Source: Salipaludibacillus daqingensis | GTDB lineage: Bacteria > Bacillota > Bacilli > Bacillales > Salisediminibacteriaceae | Direction of reading: 5' to 3' | DNA length: 64,000 bases | NCBI RefSeq assembly: GCF_029891575.1 | Contig: NZ_JARZHF010000008.1 | Coordinates: forward strand, 1-64,000 | In this document: positions 33,001 to 43,082 of the stretch, piece after piece | Layout of the letters: the number at the start of each line of letters is the position of its first letter | How positions within the stretch are numbered: the stretch's first letter is position 1 | Program-made: the position numbers and the translations under genes | The notes under the pieces: generated by a model | Told to the model about the DNA's origin: nothing | Database searches by the model: none | What the model saw: only the letters and a program-made list of their open reading frames with translations

Positions 33001-34998
33001 TTACACTTTAAATCGACTAGTTTTTTCCTGCAAACCTGAACTTAAATCATTCAAATGTTCAGATGTTGTTCCAACAGTTTCAATTGCCTTCGTTTGTTCC
33101 GTGGAAGATGCCGATACTTCTTCTGCTGTTGCCGCTGCTCCTTCCGATACTTGAGCGATACTTTTCATTGTAGAAACAATTTGTTCTTTTTGATCGTTAA
33201 CTCCTTTTAAATCAACCGTTAATGAATCAAGCGACGTCGTTAACGTTTCAATGTAACGAATAATTGATGTGAAGGACTCATGCGTGTCTTCCACTGCTTT
33301 TTGCTGATCGTCACTCATATGATTCGCTTTTTCCATTGATGATTCTACCCGCTTCGTCTCGCCTTCCACTTCAGAAATCGTTCCACGAATTTTTTCGGTA
33401 GCATTAATCGACTGTTCTGCTAACTTTCGCACTTCATCAGCCACAACAGCGAATCCTTTCCCGTGTTCGCCTGCTCTTGCTGCTTCAATACTCGCATTTA
33501 AGGCCAGTAAGTTTGTTTGATCAGCAAAGTCAGAAATTGTATCAATGACTCCGCTAATGTCGGTTACTTTCTTTGTAAGTTCACGAATCGCAACGTCCAC
33601 TTGAGAGAACACTTGTCGCGAGTTAGTCGTTCTTTCTTCTAAGACTTTCATTTGTGATAACCCTTGTTCATTCGCTGTTTTCATATCAGAAGACAGTTCA
33701 TTCATTTGGTTCGTCTGTTTTGACGCTTGATCTACTTGGTTAGCGAGTAACTGCATTTGTTTGTTCGCTTCTTCTATATCTTCTGCTTGTTTAGATGCTC
33801 CTTCTGCTACCTCATTTACTGCGGAAGACATATCATCACTCGTAGCTAATGTTTCTTCTGAGACGGCGCTTAGTTCCTCCGCCATCACTTTGCAATCATT
33901 TGCCGATCCTTGAATCGATCCGATCAATTGCCTTAACTCACCGCTCATATGGTTAACGGATACCCCAAGTTGGCTCAGTTCATCTTTTCCTTTTATGTCT
34001 AAGTCGGAGGAGAAGTCGCCATCTGCCATTTGACTTACTTTTTGATTTAACTGGCGAATAGGGTGTGTTAATTTGCTTGCCACAACATACGAAGCAACAA
34101 TCGCCATAAGAACAGCAATTACGGAAACAATTAAAAACGTATTTCGTGTATTCGTCAGTTCGGCATACAAATCACCATCATTATAAATGGACATCACTTT
34201 CCAGTTATAGCCGTCGATTTCATCAAAATAAATCGTTTGACCTCCTGATTGGAGGGAGCCAGCATCACTTGATGCAAAGGCAGCACCGAGTTGAGTATCT
34301 TCTGTCGCATTTGTACCGACTTGCGCTGAATCTGTATGAGCAATAATTAATCCTTCACTATCAACTAGTGCCAAATCTCCGTTATAACCTACCTCTGTTG
34401 ACTCTAACAAAGACACCATTTCATCCAAGGAAATATCGATTGCTTGAACACCTAACACTTGATTACCATTGTTTGACACAACCGATTGGGCCACGGTAAT
34501 AACTAATTCTTCCGTATCTACGTCAATGTATGGAGCAGTCCAGATTACTTCTCCTTCTTGTTCCAATGCATCTTCGTACCAAGGCCGCTCTCTAGGATCA
34601 AAACCATCTGGCAAATCAATGACCGGTGTCGTCAGCATTTCCCCTTGCTCACTACCAATATACGTTAATTGAGCACCTGCTTCTTGTCCCATAAATGTTT
34701 CGTGACTTGTTTGTAAGCTATTCCAATTTTCATTTTGATCAGCTGTTGTCCCATCCCCTTGTAAATAATCAATCGTCCGTTCATCTTCCGCCAACATTTT
34801 AACGGTTAGCTGATATTTGTCTAGAAATGTTTCAATAAATCGATCCACATCTTGCACGGTTGACGTCGCATTTTCCTCTACTGAACTTTCTATTCCCGTA
34901 CTTAATTGGTAATAGATAATTAGTGAAGTCAATAACATCGTGACAACAATTAATCCCCCGGTAAAAATAACGAGTTTCCCTTTAACAGACTTAAGCAA
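33001..34998 (-). CDS. Methyl-accepting chemotaxis protein (dCache type)
   Basis: A 665-residue chemoreceptor. Membrane helix about 10-32; an extracellular double-Cache ligand-binding region ([40 protein letters not shown]); second helix about 275-297; HAMP; then a long coiled-coil signalling domain with the hairpin tip [20 protein letters not shown] and [10 protein letters not shown]. Cache receptors in Bacillus often sense amino or organic acids; the ligand is unknown. I use the TTG at 34998, eight bases after AAGGTG; the GTG at 35007 has its site touching the start. The orphan cheY is about 3 kb away. Confidence 0.9.
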   Translation of the reverse strand: MLKSVKGKLVIFTGGLIVVTMLLTSLIIYYQLSTGIESSVEENATSTVQDVDRFIETFLDKYQLTVKMLAEDERTIDYLQGDGTTADQNENWNSLQTSHETFMGQEAGAQLTYIGSEQGEMLTTPVIDLPDGFDPRERPWYEDALEQEGEVIWTAPYIDVDTEELVITVAQSVVSNNGNQVLGVQAIDISLDEMVSLLESTEVGYNGDLALVDSEGLIIAHTDSAQVGTNATEDTQLGAAFASSDAGSLQSGGQTIYFDEIDGYNWKVMSIYNDGDLYAELTNTRNTFLIVSVIAVLMAIVASYVVASKLTHPIRQLNQKVSQMADGDFSSDLDIKGKDELSQLGVSVNHMSGELRQLIGSIQGSANDCKVMAEELSAVSEETLATSDDMSSAVNEVAEGASKQAEDIEEANKQMQLLANQVDQASKQTNQMNELSSDMKTANEQGLSQMKVLEERTTNSRQVFSQVDVAIRELTKKVTDISGVIDTISDFADQTNLLALNASIEAARAGEHGKGFAVVADEVRKLAEQSINATEKIRGTISEVEGETKRVESSMEKANHMSDDQQKAVEDTHESFTSIIRYIETLTTSLDSLTVDLKGVNDQKEQIVSTMKSIAQVSEGAAATAEEVSASSTEQTKAIETVGTTSEHLNDLSSGLQEKTSRFKV

Positions 34999-35302
34999 TC
35001 CCACCACACCTTTTTCATCATGACTTTATAACTATATTTCATATATTATCTATGAGTAGATACTTTTTCTCAAGTGGTTTTTATAAAGTAAATAATATTA
35101 CACAAAAAATTGAGAATTATCTGGAAAATTTAACTAGATGGATTCTTAGTTACCTTCCTAATGTCTTTCTCTGGTATGTTAGAATACTCGATAAACATTG
35201 TTTTTAGATAAAGGCAAAAAGGGACTTGAATTCTAGTAAGACGCATTTCCTGTTACAATGAAAGAACCTAGAGGAATTTCTGCAACATGAAAGGATGACA
35301 AG
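34999..35302. other. Divergent intergenic region, chemoreceptor / ATP-grasp gene
   Basis: About 300 AT-rich bases. A sequence at 35115-35129 matches the CodY box in 12 of 15 positions, too weak to call. No clear promoter pair or RNA element seen. Confidence 0.3.
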
Positions 35303-36259
35303 ATGACTAAAGTATATATTCTTCACGAAAACGACGAATGGACGAAACCACTTATGGCTGCGTTGGAAGAGTTGAACGTGCCACATGAAGGCTGGCATTT
35401 AGATGAAGGAATCGTCCCTTTAGATGAAACACCTCCAGAAGGCATTTTCTACAATCGAATGAGTGCGTCCTCTCATTCTCGGGGACACCGCTATGCTCCT
35501 GAATTGACTGACGCTTTGATTAACTGGCTAGAAAGTCACGGACGTAAAGTGTTTAATAACCTTCGCGCTTTGCAATTAGAAGTAAGTAAAGTCGCTCAGT
35601 ACGAAGCTTTAAAAAAATTTGATATCCTCGTTCCACGAACAACCGCTGCCGTTGGGAATAAATCGTTAATGAAAGCGGCTGAAAATTTTTCGACACCTTT
35701 TATTACGAAGCACAACCGTGCTGGTAAAGGTTTAGGTGTTCATCGCTTTGATCATATAGATGCACTGAAATCAGCAGTTAAAACTAACGACATCGAAGCT
35801 TCTGTCGATGGTATTATGCTTCTTCAGCAGTATATTGATGCTCCGGATTCAACGATTACTCGCTGTGAATTTGTCGGTGGAAAATTCCTTTATGCTGTTA
35901 AAGTCGATACGTCAGAAGGCTTCGAACTTTGTCCTGCAGAAGCTTGTGAAATCGGCGATCAGTTCTGTCCGACAGATGGTTCTGATCGTTCAGAAGTAAA
36001 AAATGAAACGCGCCCCAAGTTTGAAATCATTGACAACTTCTCGAGCCCTTTAATTGAAAAATACGAAAAATTCTTAGCAGCAAATGGTATCACATTTGCT
36101 GGTATTGAACAGATTACCGATAGCCAAGGAAGAACGTATACGTATGACGTGAATACAAATACGAACTATAACCCTCAAGCAGAAGATGCTGCCGGGATCC
36201 ATGGTATGAAAGAAGTTGCGAAGTTCTTAAAAAGACAACTCGAAACAAGTCTTGTATAA
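35303..36259 (+). CDS. ATP-grasp enzyme of the RimK/glutathione-synthetase-like type, substrate unknown
   Basis: A 318-residue protein. The ATP-grasp fold is visible: PFITKHNRAGKGLGVHRF (the Lys and glycine-rich loop over ATP), LLQQYID (adenine-binding hinge) and, near the end, FAGIEQ...YTYDVNTNTNYN, the acidic/amide residues binding Mg2+. The N-terminal ~110 residues form the pre-ATP-grasp domain with YNRMSASSHSRGHRYAPE. Family members join a carboxylate to an amine or peptide. Next come yojF and bshB2 on the same strand (200-base gap), so a link to thiol metabolism is possible but unproved. AAGGATGACAAG precedes the ATG. Confidence 0.83.
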   Translation: MTKVYILHENDEWTKPLMAALEELNVPHEGWHLDEGIVPLDETPPEGIFYNRMSASSHSRGHRYAPELTDALINWLESHGRKVFNNLRALQLEVSKVAQYEALKKFDILVPRTTAAVGNKSLMKAAENFSTPFITKHNRAGKGLGVHRFDHIDALKSAVKTNDIEASVDGIMLLQQYIDAPDSTITRCEFVGGKFLYAVKVDTSEGFELCPAEACEIGDQFCPTDGSDRSEVKNETRPKFEIIDNFSSPLIEKYEKFLAANGITFAGIEQITDSQGRTYTYDVNTNTNYNPQAEDAAGIHGMKEVAKFLKRQLETSLV

Positions 36260-36458
36260 TAGAGGATAAACAAAGTCGAGATCTCTTTGAGAGAATACAT
36301 TGAATGCCATGTAAATCAAGTGCTCGCTTACAGGCAATTTGCGAGACTCAGGCTGACTTTTCGGCTACCCTAGCTAGAAAATTGTAATTTCTTTTTTAAT
36401 AGTTGGGTGAGCGTAGTGAATCTCGTAACTAATTTTTTATCGTAAAGGAGGATGGCTA

Positions 36459-36809
36459 ATGAAACCTATTGATCGACAACTTGTCCAACATCACCTTTCA
36501 GACTTAGCTGGTGAAGCATTATATATTCATCTAGAAACAACAAATGGCGCTTATGCATCTCATAAAGATCAATCATTCTTCTCTGCTGGAGCATTTATTA
36601 GAAATGTTCAATTAACATTTTTGCAAGGTAAAATTACTGGAAAAGGCCCTTTTCGCATGGGACTTGAAACGGAACAAGGGTGGCTTTATGCGGAAGGTTT
36701 AACGGATTGGGAAATAGATGATGAAGATAGACTTCTATTCGCCGGACACGACTCTACAGGTAAACTTGCTATTGCATTGGAAATGGGCAAAAAACCGTTT
36801 CCTAAGTAG
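36459..36809 (+). CDS. yojF: YojF family protein (DUF1806)
   Basis: A 116-residue protein matching YojF, a small beta-rich family found next to bshB2 in Bacillus; function unknown. Seen: ALYIHLETTNGAYASHKDQS, GAFIRNVQLTFLQGKITGKG and GLETEQGWLYAEGLTDWEID. AAAGGAGG before the ATG is strong. The pairing with bshB2, 78 bases downstream, follows the yojF-yojG order and suggests a helper role for the deacetylase. Confidence 0.9.
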   Translation: MKPIDRQLVQHHLSDLAGEALYIHLETTNGAYASHKDQSFFSAGAFIRNVQLTFLQGKITGKGPFRMGLETEQGWLYAEGLTDWEIDDEDRLLFAGHDSTGKLAIALEMGKKPFPK

Positions 36810-36887
36810 AGGACCACGCGAATATTTACGCACCATGATGGATGAAAACGGCTGATTTTTTGATGAAAGAAGAAAGGAAGTGATTGG

Positions 36888-37547
36888 ATGGAACAGCATG
36901 TTCTAGTGATTCTCCCCCATCCAGATGATGAAGCATTTGGGGTAGCTGGGACGATCCTTTCCCACACTCAAGCAGGTACACCAGTATCATATGTATGTTT
37001 GACCCTTGGTGAAATGGGCCGAAATATGGGGCGCCCTTTGATAGCTAATCGAGAAACTCTCCCAGACATACGTAAAAATGAATTACATGAAGCATGTCGT
37101 CTGCTAGGTATTGAGGATTTAAGAAGATTTGGAATGCGAGATAAAACAGTTGAATTTGCAGATCAAGACGCATTACAAAGTCGTTTATTTGATGTGATTG
37201 ATGAGATTAATCCATCGTTAATCATCACGTTTTATCCAGGTTACGCAGTACACCCGGATCACGATGCAACGGGTGCAGCAGTGATTCAAGCTGTTCGACG
37301 ACTTCCTGAAGGAGACCGTCCAACAGTCCATGCGATAGCTTTTGCGGAAGGTAGTGAACAAGCATTAGGAGAACCTGATGTTGTTCATGACATTTCCCCT
37401 TATTACGACCAAAAAATGAACGTCATTGAAGCTCATCAGTCGCAAACTGCTGGTGTCATAGAAACGATGAAGCAACGTATGTTAGAAGAAGATGAAACGG
37501 TGCGTCAGCGAATGTTAATCGAACGATTTTGGACATTTCCAGTTTAG
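36888..37547 (+). CDS. bshB2: Bacillithiol biosynthesis deacetylase BshB2
   Basis: A zinc LmbE/PIG-L family deacetylase (219 residues) that releases acetate from GlcNAc-malate in the second step of bacillithiol synthesis. The zinc motif PHPDDEAFG (His, Asp-Asp) near the N-terminus and the third ligand His in YAVHPDHDATG are present. BshB1 is not in the window. GAAGG precedes the ATG. Close to yojF as in B. subtilis yojF-yojG. Confidence 0.93.
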   Translation: MEQHVLVILPHPDDEAFGVAGTILSHTQAGTPVSYVCLTLGEMGRNMGRPLIANRETLPDIRKNELHEACRLLGIEDLRRFGMRDKTVEFADQDALQSRLFDVIDEINPSLIITFYPGYAVHPDHDATGAAVIQAVRRLPEGDRPTVHAIAFAEGSEQALGEPDVVHDISPYYDQKMNVIEAHQSQTAGVIETMKQRMLEEDETVRQRMLIERFWTFPV

Positions 37548-37615
37548 GTCGGATAGACTTCTTGTTTCATTTACTTGGGTTTCCTTCATTCAATTATCTA
37601 ATTAGATAACATAAT

Positions 37616-37645
37616 AAAAGCACCGTGCATACACACGGTGCTTTT
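37616..37645. terminator. Bidirectional terminator between bshB2 and the convergent membrane-protein gene
   Basis: AAAAGCACCGTG / CACGGTGCTTTT, 6-base loop. Confidence 0.95.
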
Positions 37646-38162
37646 ATACGTTTTCATTCTTTTTCATCTTATCGTATTTATACGGTAAGGACTCTCCACT
37701 TTTTTCCGTTAGCATTAGTTTCACTTTTTCTGGCTCCGAAACAGAAAATTGAAACATCCTGTGTTTATTTGGAAAACGAACGGTTAACTCTACAAACTGC
37801 CCGTCAAACTGATGCCTCACGATACGCTTTGCATCAAAGATCGTTTTAATTTTATTCCACGTTGGAACAAATAATACGAATCCTTCTGTAAAAACGATAA
37901 AACCTTTTCGTTCTGGACCATGCATCACAGCATGAACAATGAGGCTACTCTTTTCTTCTACCATCTTCTCTGCTTTTTGCTCCGCTATTTTAATGATTAA
38001 CGCATCATAACCAATAGTAAAAAGTACTGCTAAAAAGATGCTAAATAAACTATAACCAATCCCTGAATCCCACATAATTAGTGGACCTAACAAACCAAGC
38101 AATAAAACCGATAATACATAACGAGTATACCTACCTGCAAATGGACTTGAATGTCTGACCAT
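37644..38162 (-). CDS. Uncharacterised small membrane protein with a C-terminal PH-like soluble part
   Basis: A 172-residue protein with two N-terminal membrane helices (about 15-32 and 36-55) and a ~110-residue soluble, strand-rich C-terminal domain (SSLIVHAVMHGPERKGFIVF, FVLFVPTWNKIKTIFD, FVELTVRF, MFQFSVSEPEKVKLML) that reads like a YcxB-like/PH-type fold. I do not recognise a named gene. It stands alone, convergent with bshB2. A good ribosome-binding site (AAGGAGG) lies before the start. Confidence 0.75.
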   Translation of the reverse strand: MVRHSSPFAGRYTRYVLSVLLLGLLGPLIMWDSGIGYSLFSIFLAVLFTIGYDALIIKIAEQKAEKMVEEKSSLIVHAVMHGPERKGFIVFTEGFVLFVPTWNKIKTIFDAKRIVRHQFDGQFVELTVRFPNKHRMFQFSVSEPEKVKLMLTEKSGESLPYKYDKMKKNENV

Positions 38163-38496
38163 CGTCTAACACCTCCTTAAAAATAGAATAGAATCTATCT
38201 ACGTAAACTTTTTTCAATGGTTGATTTATTATAATAAAATAACTATCGAAGTCTATCCATTAAAACTTTGAAAAGAAGTCTATAGTATAATGAATATTTA
38301 ATCCGATCAGTTTAATGAAGATAATAATTAATAAATATAACATATTTTATGAAAAAATTAAAATTACATGCCTGTTTTTTCCAAGAAACAACTTTACAAT
38401 TGAGAGAATATAGGCAAGATAGGCAAAAGAACGCTATCGAACGAAACCGTTCAATAGCGCTTTGTTTTCAAGGGTCACCTAGGTTTAATCATTCCC
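38163..38496. other. Intergenic region with an ltaS-type gene terminator
   Basis: Mostly AT-rich sequence carrying the upstream signals of the small membrane protein and, at 38425-38459, a terminator. No other structure seen. Confidence 0.4.
38425..38459 (-). terminator. Terminator after the LtaS-type gene
   Basis: CGCTAT.GAACG pairs with CGTTC.ATAGCG around an AAAC loop, then TTTT on the minus strand. Confidence 0.85.
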
Positions 38497-40344
38497 TTAT
38501 TTAATAAAGCGAAGGAGATCACCATAAATTATTTTATCAGAGTAATACAATTCGTCTTCTCCCCGATCAATTGGTTCAATACAATTATCTATCGCTAAAA
38601 GGTCACCACTATTTCGGTCAAAACATGTTTCTTTTGTATAAATTACTTCGTCTGTGATAACCGTACCATCTCTTTGAACTGCGAAATCATCTTTTTCATC
38701 TGCTAAGATGTCCCTTCCAAACATAATATGATCATCTTCTGGAAGTCCTAATAAATTTAAGAGTGTCGGCATTACATCGACTTGGCCAGATATTGTATCA
38801 ATCGTTTTTGCCTCGTCTTCCAAACCGGGAATATGGATAATCACGGGCACTCGATCAAGCTTTGTTGCTTCAGGGTCTGTTACTTCATAACCAAGAAATT
38901 CCGATAAGTCTTCGTAATGACTTTCAGCGATACCGTAGTGATCCCCATAAAGAACAAACATCGTATTTTCATACATTCCTTCTTTTTTCATTTCTTCGAA
39001 AAGCAAGCGCATCGCTTCATCGGTGTAACGAACAGTTGGAAAATACCTGCTGACAATGTCGCTTTCGGAATCAACAGGATCGATAAAGTGATCTTCTGGA
39101 TCTAACTCGTATGGGAAATGATTCGTTAGCGTTAGCATCGTTGTAAAAAACGGCTCCGGCGTTTCTTTGATCGCATCCATCGATTGTTCCACAAAGTCAA
39201 TGTCTTTAAGTCCCCATCCAACGGAGTTATCGTCTGTCACATCATAATACTCAATGTCATAATACTCGTCATAACCTAATTTATCGTACATAACGTCTCG
39301 GTTGTAAAATGTGATGTCATTTGCATGGTAGGACGAAGTATGGTATCCCCTCTCTTGTAATGCTCTTGGAAGTGGCATCAAGGCATTCTCTTCGTGAGTG
39401 TGGAAAACCGCTCCTCTTCCTAATGGATAAAGAGAATTGCTCATCATAAATTCAGCGTCTGATGTTTTCCCTTGCCCAGTTTGATCATAAACATTATCGA
39501 AATAAAAACTATCTTCGATGAGTTCATTTAGAAATGGCGTAATTTCTTCTCCATCTACTTCTTCGTTAATAACAAAGCTTTCCACAGATTCCATCGACAC
39601 CATCACAACATTCATATCCTCTGCCACACCGGTAAAGTCTTGGTTTGGCTCCTCAGCATACTTATTAAAGTGTCTTTCGATATTATCCCAATCTTCTTTA
39701 TCAGCAAAAACTGTTTGTGAATTAGTTGTCAAATGAACGTAAGCATCGTATATATAAAAATTATATACTCCAAGACTTTTAATAACATGGTCTCGGTTAA
39801 ATGAGTGTGTTCTATGCTCTGTCGTATCTATTTGGCTTGCGAAAACAATTGTACCGACAACTACTGCGATAATGGCATACTTCGATTTTGACTTTCGAAA
39901 TGGTGCTTTTTTAACTGTAAGGAATTCTGGTTTTTTTATCATCACATACCAAATTAAAATGAAGTCTACGAAAAAGAAAATGTCGTACCATTGAATTAAT
40001 TCAATAATACTCGTACTCAAATCACCCATATTACCGCTCATAACAAGCATTGGAAGCGTAATAATGTCCGAAAACTCACGGTAATGGACAGCATTAGAAT
40101 ATAAAATGACAGTCATTAATAAACTGACAGTAAAAAAGTAGGGTCTTTGAAACTTAGGTTTTAGGAGTAATCCTAGACTGAAAATAACTAATAAAAACGC
40201 TAGAGGATTTAAAGCAAATATTATCGTTTCTAAAAATTGATTCATCGTCAATTGAAATGTAAGAGTGGATACAATATATGTTTTCAACCAAAGGATCCCT
40301 AGACAAAACAACATAAATCGATGTTCATTGAAAAAAGTTTTCAT
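38497..40344 (-). CDS. Lipoteichoic acid synthase family protein (LtaS-type)
   Basis: A 615-residue membrane enzyme with five predicted N-terminal helices (to about residue 180) and an extracellular sulfatase-fold domain. The catalytic Thr lies in TGQGKTSDAEFM, metal ligands include the first Glu in VSMESVESF and the YGDHYG motif near the end. It transfers glycerol phosphate from phosphatidylglycerol to growing lipoteichoic acid. Bacillus carries several paralogues (LtaS, YfnI, YqgS, YvgJ) and sequence alone does not tell which this is, so no symbol is given. Confidence 0.92.
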   Translation of the reverse strand: MKTFFNEHRFMLFCLGILWLKTYIVSTLTFQLTMNQFLETIIFALNPLAFLLVIFSLGLLLKPKFQRPYFFTVSLLMTVILYSNAVHYREFSDIITLPMLVMSGNMGDLSTSIIELIQWYDIFFFVDFILIWYVMIKKPEFLTVKKAPFRKSKSKYAIIAVVVGTIVFASQIDTTEHRTHSFNRDHVIKSLGVYNFYIYDAYVHLTTNSQTVFADKEDWDNIERHFNKYAEEPNQDFTGVAEDMNVVMVSMESVESFVINEEVDGEEITPFLNELIEDSFYFDNVYDQTGQGKTSDAEFMMSNSLYPLGRGAVFHTHEENALMPLPRALQERGYHTSSYHANDITFYNRDVMYDKLGYDEYYDIEYYDVTDDNSVGWGLKDIDFVEQSMDAIKETPEPFFTTMLTLTNHFPYELDPEDHFIDPVDSESDIVSRYFPTVRYTDEAMRLLFEEMKKEGMYENTMFVLYGDHYGIAESHYEDLSEFLGYEVTDPEATKLDRVPVIIHIPGLEDEAKTIDTISGQVDVMPTLLNLLGLPEDDHIMFGRDILADEKDDFAVQRDGTVITDEVIYTKETCFDRNSGDLLAIDNCIEPIDRGEDELYYSDKIIYGDLLRFIK

Positions 40345-40849
40345 CTATGGTCTATCCTTTCTTGCGATTTAAGCTCTAAGGCGACGCTGTTTCGCTCCTT
40401 TTATAAACATATGAAACCTAGCATAAAATGAATACAAAACTCGTAAAATGAGATGAGCGAATAGAAGTTAATATCGTTTTTTACTGTTGACTTCACACGT
40501 ATGACGTTTACAAAAAATAATTATTAATATTATTATAGTGACTATTGATCTATCTCTCAATGCTTATGCGATATTTACAACATATTATAGATTTTTTGAT
40601 AACCTTCTATACCCTTTTTTAAACGAAGTTAATCTTATTTCTCCCATTTGCAGAAGTCGCTTAATTTGTGCAGATGGCTCTGCTTTTACTATATGAATTA
40701 TTTTTTACTATGCGATTTTTACAATATATAGGCTTTGAAATAACACTTATTATTTATTGAAATATAATAAATCTCATATCTGTATCTTACGATCACCTTC
40801 CTATAATTCGCGCTTAAAACTTTGTTCTTTAGTGTATTGCAGTCAAAAT

Positions 40850-40864
40850 AAATTTTTGAAAATT
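40850..40864. promoter_or_regulatory. CodY-like box 1 upstream of the opp operon
   Basis: AAATTTTTGAAAATT matches the CodY consensus AATTTTCWGAAAATT in 13 of 15 positions. See the second box at 40920. Confidence 0.5.
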
Positions 40865-40919
40865 AAGAATAATTGTGTTGATTTATTAACCAAAATATAG
40901 TAAATTTCTATATAAGAGT

Positions 40920-40934
40920 AATTTTCAGAAAACT
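40920..40934. promoter_or_regulatory. CodY-like box 2 upstream of the opp operon
   Basis: AATTTTCAGAAAACT matches the CodY consensus in 14 of 15 positions, about 90 bases before oppD. The surrounding 680-base gap (40345-41024) is very AT-rich and otherwise shows no clear element. CodY represses peptide transporters in amino-acid-rich conditions in Bacillus, which fits. Confidence 0.65.
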
Positions 40935-41024
40935 TTTAATCTTGTTTTTATTCCAATTCTTCTATATTAATAGAATTTCTTTTCAAGAATTTATTCCATC
41001 TTGAAAACGAATATGGAGGTCCTA

Positions 41025-42041
41025 ATGAAAAAGCCAGTTCTTGAAATAAACAATTTGCAAACACATTTCTTTACCGATCGCGGTGAAATCCCTGCTGTAG
41101 ATGATGTGAGCTTTTTTATACGTGAAGGTGAAGTTTTAGGAATTGTTGGTGAATCCGGTTGTGGAAAAAGCGTCACTTCTTTATCGATCATGGGTCTTGT
41201 CCCTAGTCCTCCTGGGAAAATTGTCGGGGGCAATATCTTGTTTAGGGAACAACACTCCACGAAAGAAGAAACAGAAAATCTCGTTAACGTTTCGTCTAAA
41301 AGAATGAGACAAATTCGCGGAAATAAAATTGCGATGATTTTTCAAGAACCAATGACATCGTTAGACCCTCTATTTAGCATTGGTTTTCAAATAACGGAAG
41401 CATTAAATAATCATCAAAATCTTTCTAAAAAGGAAGCGAGAAAAAAAGCAATCGAGATGTTAAATCTTGTTGGCATTCCAAGAGCAGAACAAATTGTTGA
41501 TGAATATCCTCATCAACTCTCAGGCGGTATGCGGCAAAGAGTGATGATTGCCATTGCCATGTCATGTGATCCAGAAGTTCTCGTTGCTGATGAACCTACA
41601 ACAGCATTGGATGTTACGATTCAAGCGCAAATTTTAGAATTAATGAAAAAACTAAATCGCGAAAAAGGAACGGCCATCCTATTGATCACGCACGATCTTG
41701 GGGTCGTTTCTGAAATGTGTGACCGGGTTTGTGTCATGTACGCCGGTAAAGTCGTGGAAGAAGGGGATGTTCGAACGATCTTAAAATTCCCAAAACACCC
41801 ATATACAAGGGGTCTTCTTCGGTCACTCCCTAAAATGCACGAAAAACAAGAACGCCTCTATTCTATACCGGGAAATGTTCCGAAACCTGGTTCTATAACG
41901 GACGGGTGCCGATTTGCTGCACGTTGCTCGGAAGTGTTTGATCGTTGTTATAAAGAAGATCCAGAACTTCTTACATTAAGTGAGGGACATACGTGTCGTT
42001 GCTTCCTCTATGAAAAGGAAGGTGACGTTCAACATGTCTAA
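41025..42041 (+). CDS. oppD: Oligopeptide/dipeptide ABC transporter ATPase (OppD/DppD type)
   Basis: A 338-residue ATP-binding subunit. Walker A GESGCGKS, signature LSGGMRQRV, Walker B EVLVADEPTTALD and the C-terminal oligopeptide-type extension with Cys residues (GCRFAARCSEVFDRCYKEDP) that holds an iron-sulphur cluster in some relatives. GGAGG five bases before the ATG at 41025 fixes the start. First gene of an operon D-F-A-B-C-ampS; it overlaps oppF by 8 bases. Whether peptides or dipeptides are carried is not decided. Confidence 0.92.
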   Translation: MKKPVLEINNLQTHFFTDRGEIPAVDDVSFFIREGEVLGIVGESGCGKSVTSLSIMGLVPSPPGKIVGGNILFREQHSTKEETENLVNVSSKRMRQIRGNKIAMIFQEPMTSLDPLFSIGFQITEALNNHQNLSKKEARKKAIEMLNLVGIPRAEQIVDEYPHQLSGGMRQRVMIAIAMSCDPEVLVADEPTTALDVTIQAQILELMKKLNREKGTAILLITHDLGVVSEMCDRVCVMYAGKVVEEGDVRTILKFPKHPYTRGLLRSLPKMHEKQERLYSIPGNVPKPGSITDGCRFAARCSEVFDRCYKEDPELLTLSEGHTCRCFLYEKEGDVQHV

Positions 42042-43032
42042 GCCACTATTAGAAGTGAAAAAACTAAAAAAATATTTTGATGTTACCGGCGGTGTTTTTT
42101 CTAGAAAAGTTGGGGATGTTAAAGCCGTTGATGATGTATCTTTCGACGTTTACCAAGGGGAAGTACTAGGTATTGTTGGCGAATCTGGATGTGGTAAATC
42201 TACCACGGGTAAAGCATTGTTACGTCTTATAGAACCTACAGAAGGTCAAGTGTTATTTGAAGGTAAAGATATTACGAAAATGAATCCGGAAGAAATGCGT
42301 AAGATGCGCAGAGACATGCAAATTATTTTCCAAGATCCTTATGCTTCTTTAAACCCAAGACATAAAGTCGAGAAAATTCTAGGTGAGCCACTCCTTATTC
42401 ATGGGATTGGTGATAAAGCTGAACGGAAAAAAAAGGTGAAAGAAATATTGGAAATTGTTGGATTGCGCGGCGAACAAGCAGCTAGCTATCCTCATCAATT
42501 TAGTGGTGGACAACGACAACGAATTGGTATCGCAAGAGCTCTGATTGTTAATCCAAAGCTAATTGTTTGTGATGAGCCTGTTTCTGCTCTCGATGTATCC
42601 ATTCAATCACAAATTTTAAATTTGATGGATGACCTCCAAGATAAATTTGGACTTACCTATGTCTTTATTGCTCATGACCTTAGTGTCGTGAAGCATATTA
42701 GTGATCGGATTGGCGTTATGTATTTAGGAAGAATGGTCGAGCTCACAAGCAATGAGCAGTTGTATGATGAACCTCTGCACCCATATACAAAATCACTGTT
42801 ATCATCCATACCTAATCCAGATCCTGATATTAAAAAAGAACGGATGATATTAGAAGGAGATGTACCTAGTCCTTCCAACCCGCCTGCAGGGTGCGCTTTT
42901 CATACTCGGTGCCCGGAATGCATGGATATTTGTCGATCTGTTCGACCAGAATTTCAAGAAGTTTCTGTTAACCATTTTGTAGCTTGTCATTTATACGAGG
43001 TTGATGGGGATAACTCCGACCAAGAACAATGA
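42034..43032 (+). CDS. oppF: Oligopeptide/dipeptide ABC transporter ATPase (OppF/DppF type)
   Basis: A 332-residue second ATPase that pairs with OppD. Walker A GESGCGKSTTGKALL, signature FSGGQRQRIGIARAL, Walker B KLIVCDEPVSALD, and a Cys-containing C-terminal tail (CAFHTRCPECMDIC). The start at 42034 lies inside the end of oppD and is preceded by GGAAGGTGA, indicating coupled translation. Operon-mate of the binding protein 50 bases downstream. Confidence 0.92.
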   Translation: MSKPLLEVKKLKKYFDVTGGVFSRKVGDVKAVDDVSFDVYQGEVLGIVGESGCGKSTTGKALLRLIEPTEGQVLFEGKDITKMNPEEMRKMRRDMQIIFQDPYASLNPRHKVEKILGEPLLIHGIGDKAERKKKVKEILEIVGLRGEQAASYPHQFSGGQRQRIGIARALIVNPKLIVCDEPVSALDVSIQSQILNLMDDLQDKFGLTYVFIAHDLSVVKHISDRIGVMYLGRMVELTSNEQLYDEPLHPYTKSLLSSIPNPDPDIKKERMILEGDVPSPSNPPAGCAFHTRCPECMDICRSVRPEFQEVSVNHFVACHLYEVDGDNSDQEQ

Positions 43033-43082
43033 CAGGATTACAAATGTAATAAAAGATTCATAAAATTTAAGGGGGAAACAGA

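Noticed and set aside
35115-35129. CodY box between the chemoreceptor and ATP-grasp genes
   Set aside because: Only 12 of 15 positions match in an AT-rich region; expected by chance.
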